The notes: generated by a model from the letters alone, not told the origin. Counted from the first letter of the stretch, positions 26,128 through 35,275 are shown. The stretch: DNA of 64,000 nt from OMII01 sp947467385 (GCA_044360075.1 JBIKLA010000013.1:39542-103541); one strand, 5' to 3'. Program-made: numbers and translations.

Positions 26128-26197
26128 GTGTTAATAAGATTAGTGCCTTGCGTGAGTTTTCCACAGATTTGGCCGGGCTGTGGAAAAGTGTGGAAAG
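26076..26197. promoter_or_regulatory. Cluster of DnaA-box-like 9-mers
   Basis: Two exact matches to TTWTNCACA occur at 26157-26165 (plus) and 26179-26187 (minus). One-mismatch copies lie at 26189-26197 (minus, CTTTCCACA) and 26076-26084 (minus, TTGTCCACA). The intergenic sites follow an AT-richer stretch, TGTTAATAAGATTAG. They lie between the divergent DUF58 and UvrA-like genes, with one inside the DUF58 5' end. This could be a DnaA-regulated promoter region, a titration site or, less likely, part of an origin. No dnaA, dnaN or gidA adjoins. Confidence 0.45.
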
Positions 26198-26343
26198 ATG
26201 AGCGTAGCTGCACTTTTTCGCAAGCTGTATTAGCGTGCGGAGCTGTCAATTGTGCAGGCGCCCTCGGTTCCGAGGTCACATTAACGCACGGAAACGGCTT
26301 GGGAAATAGACTCAGACGACTCTCATCAGGACGACAAGCAAGC

Positions 26344-28419
26344 ATGAAAGATTCGAGCACAGAGGGTTTGGATAGAGGCTTAAAGCCGTCTTCTGCCGAG
26401 CTCCAGGTGCGGCGCCTGCCCGATGAGCATTATCGAGCCCTCGAAGCGCAGGTGCGGGGAGACAACCGCATGATCTTCCTCAACCCGGTCCGCAAAAGCT
26501 CCTTAGTCGGCACTCCCCGCCGCACCCCATTCGGAATGCTAGCCCCCGCCCTCATGGAGCTCTTCGGGCTTCAGCTCCAGCTGTTTGAGGCATTCGTGCG
26601 GGAGCTGCGGCCGCGGTGCAGCGGGTGCGGGCAGGTTCTTGAACGCCCCGCGTCGCTGGGCGCCATGCGGCTGCCCGCAGATGGGTTTCTTGCTGCTGTG
26701 CTCGCTGATGATCGCACCGACATTCCCATCCTTGAGCGATGCGAAATGCTCGGCGCTGAGCGGGTTCTGGTGGATGGGGCAATCGTGAGGGCTGAAGATG
26801 CGCCGCACGGCCGCGGAGAGCCGGTGCTCGTCCTTATGTCTGCTTCTCACGCTGACGAGTTTAGGCGCGAGGCCCAGGCATGGCTTGAGCGTGGCAGCGA
26901 TCTGCTCCGGATTCTTCACTTAGCTGAACGGGCGGCTAAGCCGACCGAGATTGGGGAAGCATCCGCGAGCTGCCGTTGTGACGGGTGCGGCTGCGCCGTT
27001 CCGGTTCCGGCGAAAGCTGACTTCGCCGCATGCGAGCCGTGTGAGCGCTGTAAGGGCAGGGGGTGGCTAGAGCTTGAGGCTTCCCGGTTGACTGCGTGCG
27101 AGGCGTGCGCGGGCTTTGGGTCGACTGATCGCGCATCGCGCCATGATTGGCGGGGAATCGAGTGGAGGCATGTAGCAGCGATCCCTTTTGGCCGGGCATG
27201 CGAAGCTTTTGGGGATGCTTTTTCGGCGCTTGGAGCGGTGTGTGAGCGCGGCTTCGGCGGCTATCCGATCGGGATGCCAACCGGGATGCTTTCAGAGGGA
27301 GAACGCGCGAGGGTGGCTCTGCTCAATGCGGAGCTTTCGCAGCTCAGGGAGGCCTCGTTCGTCGCTGACGGTGCGGCGCTGTGGAGTGAGCCGCCGGCCT
27401 CGAACACGCCGACTTTGGCCGTGTTCGTTCCAGAGCCGCTGCAGGACCCGCGCCCCTTCAAGCGCCCAAGCGGGCAGGGCGAGCGCTTCACAGTTCGAGA
27501 CGTGCAGCAGGGCCCCCTTGAGGCGTCCGAAATCGGCGCAGAGCTAGGCGGAGCGATTGCTGTCCAAGGGGCGCAAGATCTTGAGGGGCACCTTGTGCTT
27601 GAGGAGATTGCGCGTACCTTTGCGAAGCGCCGCAAGCTCGCCCATCGCTGCTCATTCGGGACCCTCAAGAGCTGCCACTACATCAACCCGCTCGCTGCGC
27701 TGCCAGAGCTTGTCGGAGATGTGGTCGGGATAGCGCAGCTCATCAGCGAGGACTTTGCCCGAACGCGCATTGCGCGTGAGCGGGGGCTTGAGGCACGAGA
27801 CTTTAGACTCGCCACGAGCCGGTATCGGTGCGCTGAGTGCGCAGACGATCCGCAGCGCGAACTGGCCTGCCCAGAGTGTGGCGGGTGGCTTGTTGACCCG
27901 TCCGTTGGATCTGTTGCCTTTGGGGGTGTCGCGTTTGGCGAGGCGCTACGCATGCCGCTCAGCGAGCTGGGGAAGATCCTGTGGAGATCGGATGTAGTGC
28001 AAGCGGTCCTTAGCGCGCTCCCGGATGACACGGCGCAAGCGCTGAGCTTAGCGAGCCGATCGGAATCGCTGTCTGCTGAAGAGCTTAGGGCGACGTATCT
28101 CCGTGCGCAGCTGGCCGGCGTTCTTGCTGGCCTCAGCCGGCCTAAAGCCGTGAACTCCGGCGCAACAGGAATGGTCCTTGTGCATGCGCCCTGCTGCATC
28201 GGAGCGGGACACCAGCGAGCAGTATGGGATGCCTTGTGCTCCCTGAATGATCGAGGCGCTACGATAGTTTGCGCCGACGTCCCCAAGGCTCTCGAATATT
28301 GCTTCGGCTCTGTGGTACGTTTGCGCGTCCCGAGGGAGGGTGATCTGTCACGGATAGCCAGACCCCTGTATGACGTGCGGCTTACTCGGCCCCTAACGAT
28401 TGAAGTGGTGAAAGCATGA
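26344..28419 (+). CDS. Degenerate UvrA-like protein (putative non-ATPase paralogue)
   Basis: About 691 residues against ~940 for UvrA. The order of UvrA elements can be followed: a GTPRRTPFGMLAPALMELF segment like the UvrA TPRS motif, Cys pairs of the zinc modules (RCSGCGQ, CEPCERCKGRGW, ACEACAGFG, RCAECADD, ACPECGGW), and two degraded signature regions (LSEGERARVALL; LSAEELRATYLRAQL). The N-terminal Walker A is absent. The second reads GAQDLEGHLVL where GVSGSGKSTLV is expected, and both Walker B Glu residues are lost (VADGAAL; VLVHAPC). It probably does not hydrolyse ATP. The start is ATG 26344; the 3' end shares ATGA with pssA. The assignment rests on motif alignment by eye. Confidence 0.75.
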   Translation: MKDSSTEGLDRGLKPSSAELQVRRLPDEHYRALEAQVRGDNRMIFLNPVRKSSLVGTPRRTPFGMLAPALMELFGLQLQLFEAFVRELRPRCSGCGQVLERPASLGAMRLPADGFLAAVLADDRTDIPILERCEMLGAERVLVDGAIVRAEDAPHGRGEPVLVLMSASHADEFRREAQAWLERGSDLLRILHLAERAAKPTEIGEASASCRCDGCGCAVPVPAKADFAACEPCERCKGRGWLELEASRLTACEACAGFGSTDRASRHDWRGIEWRHVAAIPFGRACEAFGDAFSALGAVCERGFGGYPIGMPTGMLSEGERARVALLNAELSQLREASFVADGAALWSEPPASNTPTLAVFVPEPLQDPRPFKRPSGQGERFTVRDVQQGPLEASEIGAELGGAIAVQGAQDLEGHLVLEEIARTFAKRRKLAHRCSFGTLKSCHYINPLAALPELVGDVVGIAQLISEDFARTRIARERGLEARDFRLATSRYRCAECADDPQRELACPECGGWLVDPSVGSVAFGGVAFGEALRMPLSELGKILWRSDVVQAVLSALPDDTAQALSLASRSESLSAEELRATYLRAQLAGVLAGLSRPKAVNSGATGMVLVHAPCCIGAGHQRAVWDALCSLNDRGATIVCADVPKALEYCFGSVVRLRVPREGDLSRIARPLYDVRLTRPLTIEVVKA

Positions 28420-29234
28420 TCGGAATACGACTGTCAGACAAGCGGGTCTCGCGCGAAGAGGTCAAGGATCTCTTGTACCGGCGTCGCTACCTCGTGCCGA
28501 ACGCTGTGACCGTCGGCAATATGTTCTGCGGATTTCTCGCCATCATGTACGCGTCGACCGGCCGCTACGAGAAGGCCGTCATCGCTATCCTCATCGCTAT
28601 CCTGCTCGACGGACTTGATGGTCGTGTCGCCCGCAGGCTCAACGCAACATCGAAGTTCGGGATTGAGTTCGACTCGCTCTCTGACCTGGTTTCGTTCGGC
28701 GTGGCACCTGCGGTCATGGCATACCATTGGGCCTTTCACACGCTAGCCGACGAGTTCGGCGTGGCTATCACGTTCTTTTATGCGCTGTGCGCGGCGAGCC
28801 GGCTGGCGCGCTTCAACATCTCGGCCGAGAACCTCAAGAATTTTACGGGCCTCCCCACGCCGGGCGCAGCGGCGTTCGTTGTGTCGGTTATCTACAGCGC
28901 TCCCTACCAGATCGACTCGTATCTGCGGGTGGGAACCGGCGTTGTGCTCATGCTGTCCGTCGGCTACCTCATGGTTTCGACCATCGAGTTCTTCAGCATT
29001 AAGCAGTTCAAGCTCTCCGGTGTTAAGGCGCGTTGGCAGATCCTCTTAGGCCTCCTGATCGTCCTCACATGGTACAAGGGTTCGCTGGGGCTGCTCGTTC
29101 TTACGGGCACGTATGCCGCAAGCGGTCCCTTTATGAAGGTGCGCACAACCCTGCCGAAGTGGCTCGGCGGAACCCGGGCGGCGCCGCCGACCGTCCCGCA
29201 GGATAATGTCGTTTCAATCGCCAAGGAACAGTAG
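28416..29234 (+). CDS. pssA: CDP-diacylglycerol-serine O-phosphatidyltransferase
   Basis: Makes phosphatidylserine from CDP-diacylglycerol and L-serine at the inner membrane, the first step to phosphatidylethanolamine. The 272-residue product has the CDP-alcohol phosphotransferase motif D-G-x2-D-G-x2-A-R-x8-G-x3-D-x3-D within LLDGLDGRVARRL and FGIEFDSLSD. About seven or eight hydrophobic segments follow. The start shares ATGA with the UvrA-like gene, so expression is coupled to it. A phospholipid N-methyltransferase-like gene lies just downstream on the other strand. Confidence 0.92.
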   Translation: MIGIRLSDKRVSREEVKDLLYRRRYLVPNAVTVGNMFCGFLAIMYASTGRYEKAVIAILIAILLDGLDGRVARRLNATSKFGIEFDSLSDLVSFGVAPAVMAYHWAFHTLADEFGVAITFFYALCAASRLARFNISAENLKNFTGLPTPGAAAFVVSVIYSAPYQIDSYLRVGTGVVLMLSVGYLMVSTIEFFSIKQFKLSGVKARWQILLGLLIVLTWYKGSLGLLVLTGTYAASGPFMKVRTTLPKWLGGTRAAPPTVPQDNVVSIAKEQ

Positions 29235-29295
29235 CTCCCTCTTAGGAGGTGGCATCACTGTAGTTCATCCGGAGGTGTGCGTGGCGAGTTTGCCA

Positions 29296-29985
29296 CTACG
29301 CAGCTGTCGGCTTGACCGTGTAGATGTTTATGGGGAGGAGGTTAAGCCACACGCGCTCACGCGCGAGGTAGTTAATCGAGCCAGACTGCTTAAGGTAGTC
29401 ATTCACCTTCTGGATTCGCTCGGCCCGATCCGCAGGCGCAAGCGCACCGTTAAACGTCCTCATGCCGATATACTCGTAGTACGTCATGAGGGTGTCAGGA
29501 GTGCTTATCTCCCTCAGGCGATCGAATATCGCCTTCACGGTCTCAAGGTCGAAGTTAACGAAGGGCAGGGCGCATACGATGATGTCGTAGGTCGTGTCCC
29601 TCGGAAGGTCCTGCGCCGCTCCTTCGAAAAAGAATACGCGCTCCCTGTTGCGCCGATAGTGAGGGTCGCCATTGAGCTTTTCCTTGAGCGCCTTCATGAA
29701 TCGGGGATTGATCTCGCAGATGGTGAGCTTGTCTCCGTCACGCACCTCCCTCAGCATAGGCAACGTGACCGAGCCGGTTCCGGGGCCCAATTCGAGGATG
29801 TTTCTCGGGGGCCTGTTCGGCTCCGTGAGTGGGGTGATTAGGGCCTGGGCCGCCCAGCGTGACGTAGGAAAGCAGGCACCGGTCGTCTTGAACTCCAGCA
29901 AGAACTCACGCAGGAAGACGAGATTCTCTTTAATCATATCGACGACTTTGTCCCTGTACCCGTGCTCGCCCAGAAGGCTGCTCAT
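29296..29985 (-). CDS. Phospholipid N-methyltransferase-like SAM-dependent enzyme
   Basis: 229 residues, class I methyltransferase fold. The SAM-binding motif is ILELGPGTGSVTLPML near residue 92, with acidic motif II in LTICEINPRF and FFFEGAAQDLP before VCALPFVNFD. The N-terminal part (FLREFLLEFKTTGACFPTSR) resembles PmtA-type phosphatidylethanolamine methyltransferases, whose FxxGAxxPSSR segment is related. With pssA 60 bp away (convergent), methylation of phosphatidylethanolamine toward phosphatidylcholine is a reasonable inference. Another possibility is a KsgA-like or other methyltransferase. Confidence 0.75.
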   Translation of the reverse strand: MSSLLGEHGYRDKVVDMIKENLVFLREFLLEFKTTGACFPTSRWAAQALITPLTEPNRPPRNILELGPGTGSVTLPMLREVRDGDKLTICEINPRFMKALKEKLNGDPHYRRNRERVFFFEGAAQDLPRDTTYDIIVCALPFVNFDLETVKAIFDRLREISTPDTLMTYYEYIGMRTFNGALAPADRAERIQKVNDYLKQSGSINYLARERVWLNLLPINIYTVKPTAA

Positions 29986-30398
29986 GACCGCCTCCGTTGT
30001 GTCGCTGTGGGAACAACAAAGGCGTTATGGTGGCCTGCCCCTTGGGCGTGACCGGAGCCGTGTGGGCAACACTCGCGGCTTTCGGTGCCGGACTCTGCAA
30101 AGCTCCATAATGTAATGATATGGCGTGCTTCGGTCCAGACTCCACGAGCGTGATTTTTTGCCCATCTCGGCTGAGGCACAAACACGGGACTTCTTTCGCA
30201 ACCGGTCGCAGTAGTAGTATCAACTCCGCTAGGAACGTGCATGTGACACATCAGGTATTTGCACTTTTGCTCATTCGAAAAGAACGGTCGGCATTAGGTG
30301 CTCCGGACTTCATAAACGGGCGCTAAAATCATGCAGGAAAAGTAGACACTTAGCTCGCGCATCGGGCAGTTACGGCCTAAGTTAGAGGAGAAAGGGAT
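29986..30398. other. Intergenic region upstream of pgi and the methyltransferase gene
   Basis: 413 bp between divergent genes. Short open frames here lack a ribosome site, overlap each other and look non-coding. A GAGGAGAAAGGG Shine-Dalgarno lies just before pgi ATG 30399. A TAAAAT hexamer near 30325 could be a -10 element for pgi but has no convincing -35. No terminator-like hairpin with a T tract was found. Confidence 0.5.
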
Positions 30399-32033
30399 AT
30401 GACCGGTGAGGATATGTGGAAGCGCTTCAAGGAGCGATACCTCTACGACGCAGCAACCGGTTTTGCCCTCGACACAAGTCGGCTCAACTACGATGGCTCG
30501 TACTTGGATAAGATGGAGCCCAGGATCCAAGTAGCGTTTGATTCAATGTCCCGTCTTGAGGCGGGGGACATCGCAAACCCAGACGAGAAGCGCATGGTCG
30601 GCCACTACTGGCTGCGCGCGCCGGAGCTCGCCCCAACGAACGAGATATCGCAGGCGATCACGGGCACGCTGGCCAAGATCGAGGATTTCGCCGCAAAGGT
30701 GCACTCAGGGGCGATCGGCCCTCGGCCCGGCGTGCGGTTCACGCACATTCTCCTGGTCGGCATCGGCGGCTCCGCCCTTGGTCCACAGTTCGCCAACCAG
30801 GCGCTTCGCACCCCGAGCGATCCGATGGGCATATCATTCTTCGACAACACAGACCCCGATGGGATGGCGCAAACCGTCCTGTCGCTGCCGCGGCTAGACG
30901 AGACCCTTGTCATCGTCATCTCGAAGTCCGGCGGAACGAAGGAAACTCGTAACGGCCAGCTTGTGGCCAAGGCCGCCTTCGTCGATGCGGGGCTCGACTT
31001 CCGCAAGCACTTCGTCGCCGTGACGGGCGAGGGAAGTGAGCTGGACAAGATGGCGGTGAGCGAGCGGTGGCTTGAGCGCTTTCCGATGTGGGATTGGGTC
31101 GGGGGCCGGACGAGCGAGTTCAGCGCTGTTGGCCTGCTCGCCCTTGCACTTCAGGGCATAAACATCAGGCTGATCCTGAAGGGCGCTGCGGCGATGGATG
31201 CTCTCACGCGCGAGCGAGTGACGTCCCGCAATCCGGCCGCGCTCATGGCGCTTGGCTGGTACCACTGTGGCTGCGGCAAGGGGATGAAGGATATGGTCGT
31301 GCTGCCGTACAAGGACAGGCTTGAGCTCTTTAGCCGCTACCTGCAGCAGCTCGTCATGGAGAGCCTGGGCAAGGAGCTCGACCTGGCAGGCAACACCGTC
31401 AACCAGGGGATCGCGGTGTACGGCAACAAGGGCTCGACCGATCAGCACGCGTACGTGCAGCAGCTCCGCGAGGGGCTCAACAATTTCTTCGTCGTGTTCA
31501 TCGAGGTGCTCAAGGACCGCTCGGAGCGCACAACCGAACAGCCAAAGCTCAAGGGATTCTCTCCAGAGGCCATGCTTGTTGAGCCCGGCATCACGAGCGG
31601 TGATTACCTGACTGGATTCTACCTCGGTACGCGCGCCGCGCTGTACGAGAAGAACCGCGAGAGCATGACAGTAACGATCCCAGAGGTGAGTGAGTTTAGC
31701 GTCGGGATGCTTATCGCGCTCTTCGAGCGCGCTGTCGGGCTTTACGCCTCGCTGATCAACGTCAACGCCTATCACCAGCCGGGTGTTGAGGCGGGCAAGA
31801 AGGCAGCGGCCGCGGTGCTCCAACTCCAGTCGCGGGCGGAGGAGTTCCTCCGCAAGGCGGGCAAGCCTGTGTCGGTTGAGGAGATCGCCGCCGGAATCGG
31901 GGACGCCGGCTCAGCGGAGGCTATCTTCAAGATACTCCGGCACCTGTTGGCGAACCGCCGCGTGCGAGCGCAGGAGGCGGCCAATCCGCTTGAGGCGCTT
32001 TACGCACCCGTTGAGGGCTCAAGCGCCAGATGA
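30399..32033 (+). CDS. pgi: Glucose-6-phosphate isomerase
   Basis: Interconverts glucose 6-phosphate and fructose 6-phosphate in glycolysis and gluconeogenesis. The 544-residue protein shows LLVGIGGSALGPQF, sugar-phosphate binding SKSGGTKET, WVGGRTSEFSAVG, and GNKGSTDQHAYVQQL with the active-site residues. About 50 extra C-terminal residues (EEIAAGIGDAGSAEAIFKIL) resemble the tail of transaldolase-associated or other long bacterial isomerases. GAGGAGAAAGGG precedes ATG 30399. The stop shares ATGA with the SLC13 permease gene, so the two are co-translated. Confidence 0.95.
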   Translation: MTGEDMWKRFKERYLYDAATGFALDTSRLNYDGSYLDKMEPRIQVAFDSMSRLEAGDIANPDEKRMVGHYWLRAPELAPTNEISQAITGTLAKIEDFAAKVHSGAIGPRPGVRFTHILLVGIGGSALGPQFANQALRTPSDPMGISFFDNTDPDGMAQTVLSLPRLDETLVIVISKSGGTKETRNGQLVAKAAFVDAGLDFRKHFVAVTGEGSELDKMAVSERWLERFPMWDWVGGRTSEFSAVGLLALALQGINIRLILKGAAAMDALTRERVTSRNPAALMALGWYHCGCGKGMKDMVVLPYKDRLELFSRYLQQLVMESLGKELDLAGNTVNQGIAVYGNKGSTDQHAYVQQLREGLNNFFVVFIEVLKDRSERTTEQPKLKGFSPEAMLVEPGITSGDYLTGFYLGTRAALYEKNRESMTVTIPEVSEFSVGMLIALFERAVGLYASLINVNAYHQPGVEAGKKAAAAVLQLQSRAEEFLRKAGKPVSVEEIAAGIGDAGSAEAIFKILRHLLANRRVRAQEAANPLEALYAPVEGSSAR

Positions 32034-34435
32034 GTCTCGAGCTTTTTACCGGCATGGCGCACTCCTGGGGACTCGTCGTAGTGATCCTCGTCATGGTGGC
32101 GCTCTTTGTGACCGAGCGACTGCCGGTCGACGTGACCGCCATGGCCGTGCTCGTGGTGCTTCTCATCGGCAAGTACGTGACGACAGAAGAGGCCTTCAGC
32201 GGATTCTCGTCCCCCGTCGTTATCGTCATGGTTTCGACCCTTTTTGTCGCTGGAGCGCTGCGCGTCACAGGCGTTGCAGACTCGACGGCAAAGTGGATTC
32301 GCCACTATGCCGGTACGAATGAGCAGGTTGCGATCGGCATCGTTATGCTGATCGCGGGCGGCCTCTCAGCGTTTATGAATAACGTCTCTGCGGCGGCGCT
32401 TCTCATGCCCTCAGTCGCCATGCTTTCGCACGACAGCGATATTCCGCCATCGCGCCTCTTCATCCCGCTTGCATTCGCGGTCACGTTGGGCGGAATGCTT
32501 ACGCTTATAGGTACGCCTCCGAATATATTGGCAGCCGATATGCTTGCGCATGAGAACCTTGCGCCGCTCTCGTTCTTTCACTTCTTCCCCTACGGAATCG
32601 TAGCGCTCCTGTGCGGCACGGCGTTCATGATGCTGTACGGATGGAAGCTGCTGCCTGTGCGCAAGACACATGGCGTCACGCGCCGGATTACGGACCTGAG
32701 AGTGCTCTACCGGCTGCAGGACCGGATTTTCTCGGTGCGAGTGCCGGAAGGCTCGCCCGTGATTAACCAATCCCTCTCTGATCTCAGGTTCGGCTCGCTC
32801 ATCGCCGGCGTCGTCGTCACGATTATCAGGGTCGGCAAGAAGCTCCTGTCGCCCAAGCCCGGCGAGAAGCTTCAGGAGCGCGATGTCCTCCTCGTGAGGG
32901 GCAATCCCGAGACCTTCGCTGAGCTGCAGGCCCTCCAAGGCCTCGGGCTTAGCCCGCTGCCTGAGGGGGTGCTCACCAAGGCGATCGAGGGCGCGGACAT
33001 ACTGCGCTTCTCGCTGCGGGAGGTGCACACCGAGAGCCGAGTTATCCTGCTGCGCGAGCTGCTCAAGACGACCGGTGTTGTTCCCCTCGCGGTGGAGCGC
33101 GCGACGCGCGAGCACCCGTGGGAGTCGAGGCCCCCATCCTGGTTCCTGGACTCAAGCGTTCACGATGGGGACGTCATCATCGGCTGCATCACGGGCCGGT
33201 TTCGGGAAGACTCTCCGACGGTCGACATGGACATGCTGGAGGTCGATCACCCCCAGGATATGCTGAAGAGCGCCACCTTTATGCTGACCGTTGAGAAGGG
33301 GCTTTGGGTCGGTGCCCCGCTCCATCGGCTCGCGCACGAGACGAAGCTTCCCATCCTCGGGCGTGTTGGAGCCGACGGCTCGGTCGAATGGCTTGACGTG
33401 CCGTGCCTACTCCCGTCGGGTGAGATGGGGCCGTCTCGCCTCTCCGCTGAGCACGTCCTGCATGAGGGTGAGAGCTTCATCGTGAGCGGCTCGCTTGAGG
33501 AGGCGCAGCGGAAGGCCGCTATTGGCACGCTCGCTTTTGAGGCTGAGGCAGCGTCGTCAGAGATCGAGTCGCCGGACGTGGGGATTATCGAGCTCATCCT
33601 CACGCCACGCTCAGAGCTTATCGGAAAGACCATCGCAGACCTGCACTTTCGCGAAAAGTATGACGCCCAGGTGCTTGCCCTGTGGCGTGATGGCAAGCCA
33701 CTCCTCTCGCTCTCGTCGGCCTTGCCGCTCGTGTACGGAGATGCGCTCCTCGTGCAGGGCCCGCGCAGCTCGTTCTCGCTCATGGCAAAGGATCCCGACT
33801 TCCTTCTTCTCTCAGAGCATCGGACCACGCCGAAGCTTAGCCGTCAGTCGGTTGTCTCCATTGTGGCCCTGCTGCTTCTCATCATCTTGCCCATCACGAC
33901 AGGACTGCCTGTGCATGAGGCCGCGTTCTTTTCGGCCGGCCTCGTCGTCTTTACTGGGGCCATCACTATGGAGCAGGCGTACCGGGAGATCGACTGGCGG
34001 GTCGTGTTCCTGCTCTCGCTCATGATCCCACTTGGACACGCGGTTGATCGTCTTGCCGACTTCGAGCACATGTCGCGCGGGCTTGAGCAGCTGTCGCAGG
34101 CCGTGCATCCGGTGGTGCTGGCTGCCGTGCTGATGCTGTTGGGCAGTATTGTAAGCCAGGCTATCGACAGCTCGGTCTCAGTCATATTCCTTGGGCCGAT
34201 AGCGCTCACGCTTGGCGCATTTCCCGGAGGCTCGCCGCAAGGGCTGCTGCTGGCGGTGACCCTGGGCAGTTCGCTTGCGTTTATGCTGCCCACAAGTTGC
34301 AGGGCGAACCTTCTTGTTTCGGGGGCAGGCGGATACCGGGCGCGAGACTTCATGCGGGTTGGAATTCCCATGACGTGCGTCGTGGGACTGGCTCTTCTGG
34401 GGGTCCTGTACCTCGTTAACTTTCAGGGAAAGTAG
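32030..34435 (+). CDS. SLC13-family permease with two RCK-C (TrkA-C) domains
   Basis: 801 residues. About six helices lie in the first 210 residues (GLVVVILVMVALFVTERLPV; AVLVVLLIGKYVT; MLIAGGLSAFMNNVSAAALL; AVTLGGMLTLIGTPPNI). A cytosolic region of about 370 residues contains two TrkA-C-like modules (QSLSDLRFGSLIAGVVVTII; KTIADLHFREKYDAQVLAL). About six helices close the protein (SVVSIVALLLLIILPITTGL; LMIPLGHAVDRL). The SNT-like MNNVSA and GTPPN motifs are typical of DASS/SLC13 carriers of divalent anions such as dicarboxylates, sulfate or citrate. The substrate is undetermined; the RCK-C modules suggest ligand gating. Confidence 0.9.
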   Translation: MSLELFTGMAHSWGLVVVILVMVALFVTERLPVDVTAMAVLVVLLIGKYVTTEEAFSGFSSPVVIVMVSTLFVAGALRVTGVADSTAKWIRHYAGTNEQVAIGIVMLIAGGLSAFMNNVSAAALLMPSVAMLSHDSDIPPSRLFIPLAFAVTLGGMLTLIGTPPNILAADMLAHENLAPLSFFHFFPYGIVALLCGTAFMMLYGWKLLPVRKTHGVTRRITDLRVLYRLQDRIFSVRVPEGSPVINQSLSDLRFGSLIAGVVVTIIRVGKKLLSPKPGEKLQERDVLLVRGNPETFAELQALQGLGLSPLPEGVLTKAIEGADILRFSLREVHTESRVILLRELLKTTGVVPLAVERATREHPWESRPPSWFLDSSVHDGDVIIGCITGRFREDSPTVDMDMLEVDHPQDMLKSATFMLTVEKGLWVGAPLHRLAHETKLPILGRVGADGSVEWLDVPCLLPSGEMGPSRLSAEHVLHEGESFIVSGSLEEAQRKAAIGTLAFEAEAASSEIESPDVGIIELILTPRSELIGKTIADLHFREKYDAQVLALWRDGKPLLSLSSALPLVYGDALLVQGPRSSFSLMAKDPDFLLLSEHRTTPKLSRQSVVSIVALLLLIILPITTGLPVHEAAFFSAGLVVFTGAITMEQAYREIDWRVVFLLSLMIPLGHAVDRLADFEHMSRGLEQLSQAVHPVVLAAVLMLLGSIVSQAIDSSVSVIFLGPIALTLGAFPGGSPQGLLLAVTLGSSLAFMLPTSCRANLLVSGAGGYRARDFMRVGIPMTCVVGLALLGVLYLVNFQGK

Positions 34436-34495
34436 CCACAGGATGGGCCTTCTGGCGCCCCGCAGTCGGGCCCGATAGGCCATTGGCCGGACGAT

Positions 34496-34524
34496 TTGCA
34501 TCCTGCCGCCATCGGCGCTACCAT
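34496..34524 (+). promoter_or_regulatory. Putative sigma70-type promoter of tRNA-Arg
   Basis: TTGCAT (34496-34501), a 17-bp spacer, then TACCAT (34519-34524). Transcription would begin about 34531-34533, some 8 bp before the mature tRNA 5' end. Spacing and position fit well, though each hexamer departs from consensus. Confidence 0.5.
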
Positions 34525-34539
34525 CGCCCCTCTACCCGT

Positions 34540-34617
34540 GTGCCCGTAGCTCAGTTTGGATAGAGCGCCAGCCTCCGAAGCTGGAGGTCGTAGGTTCGAA
34601 CCCTATCGGGCACGCCA
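34540..34617 (+). tRNA. tRNA-Arg (anticodon CCG)
   Basis: A complete cloverleaf can be folded. The acceptor is GTGCCCG paired with CGGGCAC, the D arm is GCTC/GAGC, the anticodon arm CCAGC/GCTGG with loop CTCCGAA, and the T arm GTAGG/CCTAT with loop TTCGAAC. The discriminator is G and CCA is encoded. The anticodon CCG reads the arginine codon CGG. The mature body is 75 nt plus CCA. Confidence 0.97.
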
Positions 34618-34634
34618 TTTTCTCGGCCAATCGC

Positions 34635-35057
34635 ATGAAGGTCTCCGAACTCGCAGCGGCGCTCCAGGAAAATCCAGATGCGCCAGTTAGTTTCATTCTT
34701 CCTGATGGAACTCCCATTCCTGCCCATTTCCATGTCACTGAGGTTGGGCACGTGCGCAAGGAGTTCTTTGACTGTGGCGGCGTGCGCCGCACAGAGGAGT
34801 ACTGCGCGCTTCAGTTGTGGGTGGCAAGCGATGTTGAGCACAAACTCACGGCTGGGAAGATTTCGTCTATCTTAAAGGTCACCGCAGCGGTGCTTCCCAA
34901 CGACAGCCTCGACGTGCAGGTCGAGTACCAGCGCGACTCCCTCTCGGTGTACCGCATCGCGTCAGCGCAGCGGGTCTTTGGAAAGCTGGCCTTTCAGCTC
35001 GAAGCCAAAGGGACCGCGTGTCTCGCGCCGGATCAGTGCGGAGTGAGTGGCTGCTGA
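34635..35057 (+). CDS. DUF6428 family protein
   Basis: 140 residues. The segment PDGTPIPAHFHVTEVG and the following FDCGGVRRTEEYCALQLW are the hallmark of DUF6428, a small cytosolic family that includes FHVTE and DCGG. The C-terminus has several cysteines (CLAPDQCGVSGC) that could bind metal. Function is unknown for the family. In some genomes related genes lie near arsenic or thiol-related genes; none is visible here. It begins 18 bp after the tRNA. Confidence 0.85.
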   Translation: MKVSELAAALQENPDAPVSFILPDGTPIPAHFHVTEVGHVRKEFFDCGGVRRTEEYCALQLWVASDVEHKLTAGKISSILKVTAAVLPNDSLDVQVEYQRDSLSVYRIASAQRVFGKLAFQLEAKGTACLAPDQCGVSGC

Positions 35058-35275
35058 TAGGGCGCGCCTGCCGCGTGAGCGCCCATATGTCCCCTGTTTT
35101 GGCCAGTTTTTGGCAGCAAGCCCAAAGGTATGTCGGGCGCATTCTGAATCGTTCGCGGATTTTCGACGGAGATCCGGGTTCAGCTGAGAATTCGGAAACG
35201 CTCGTGAAGCCTTGAAAGAATTTCGCTGAAGAAGCAAAACCGATCTCGAACGCAAAAGCGCACGAGGAGAGGCGT

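Noticed and set aside
26076..26344. Chromosome origin (oriC)
   Set aside because: DnaA-box-like sites are present but no dnaA, dnaN, gyrB or gidA gene adjoins and no AT-rich unwinding element with repeats is clear.
29982..30326. Short frames upstream of pgi
   Set aside because: Overlapping frames on both strands, no ribosome site, no recognisable product.
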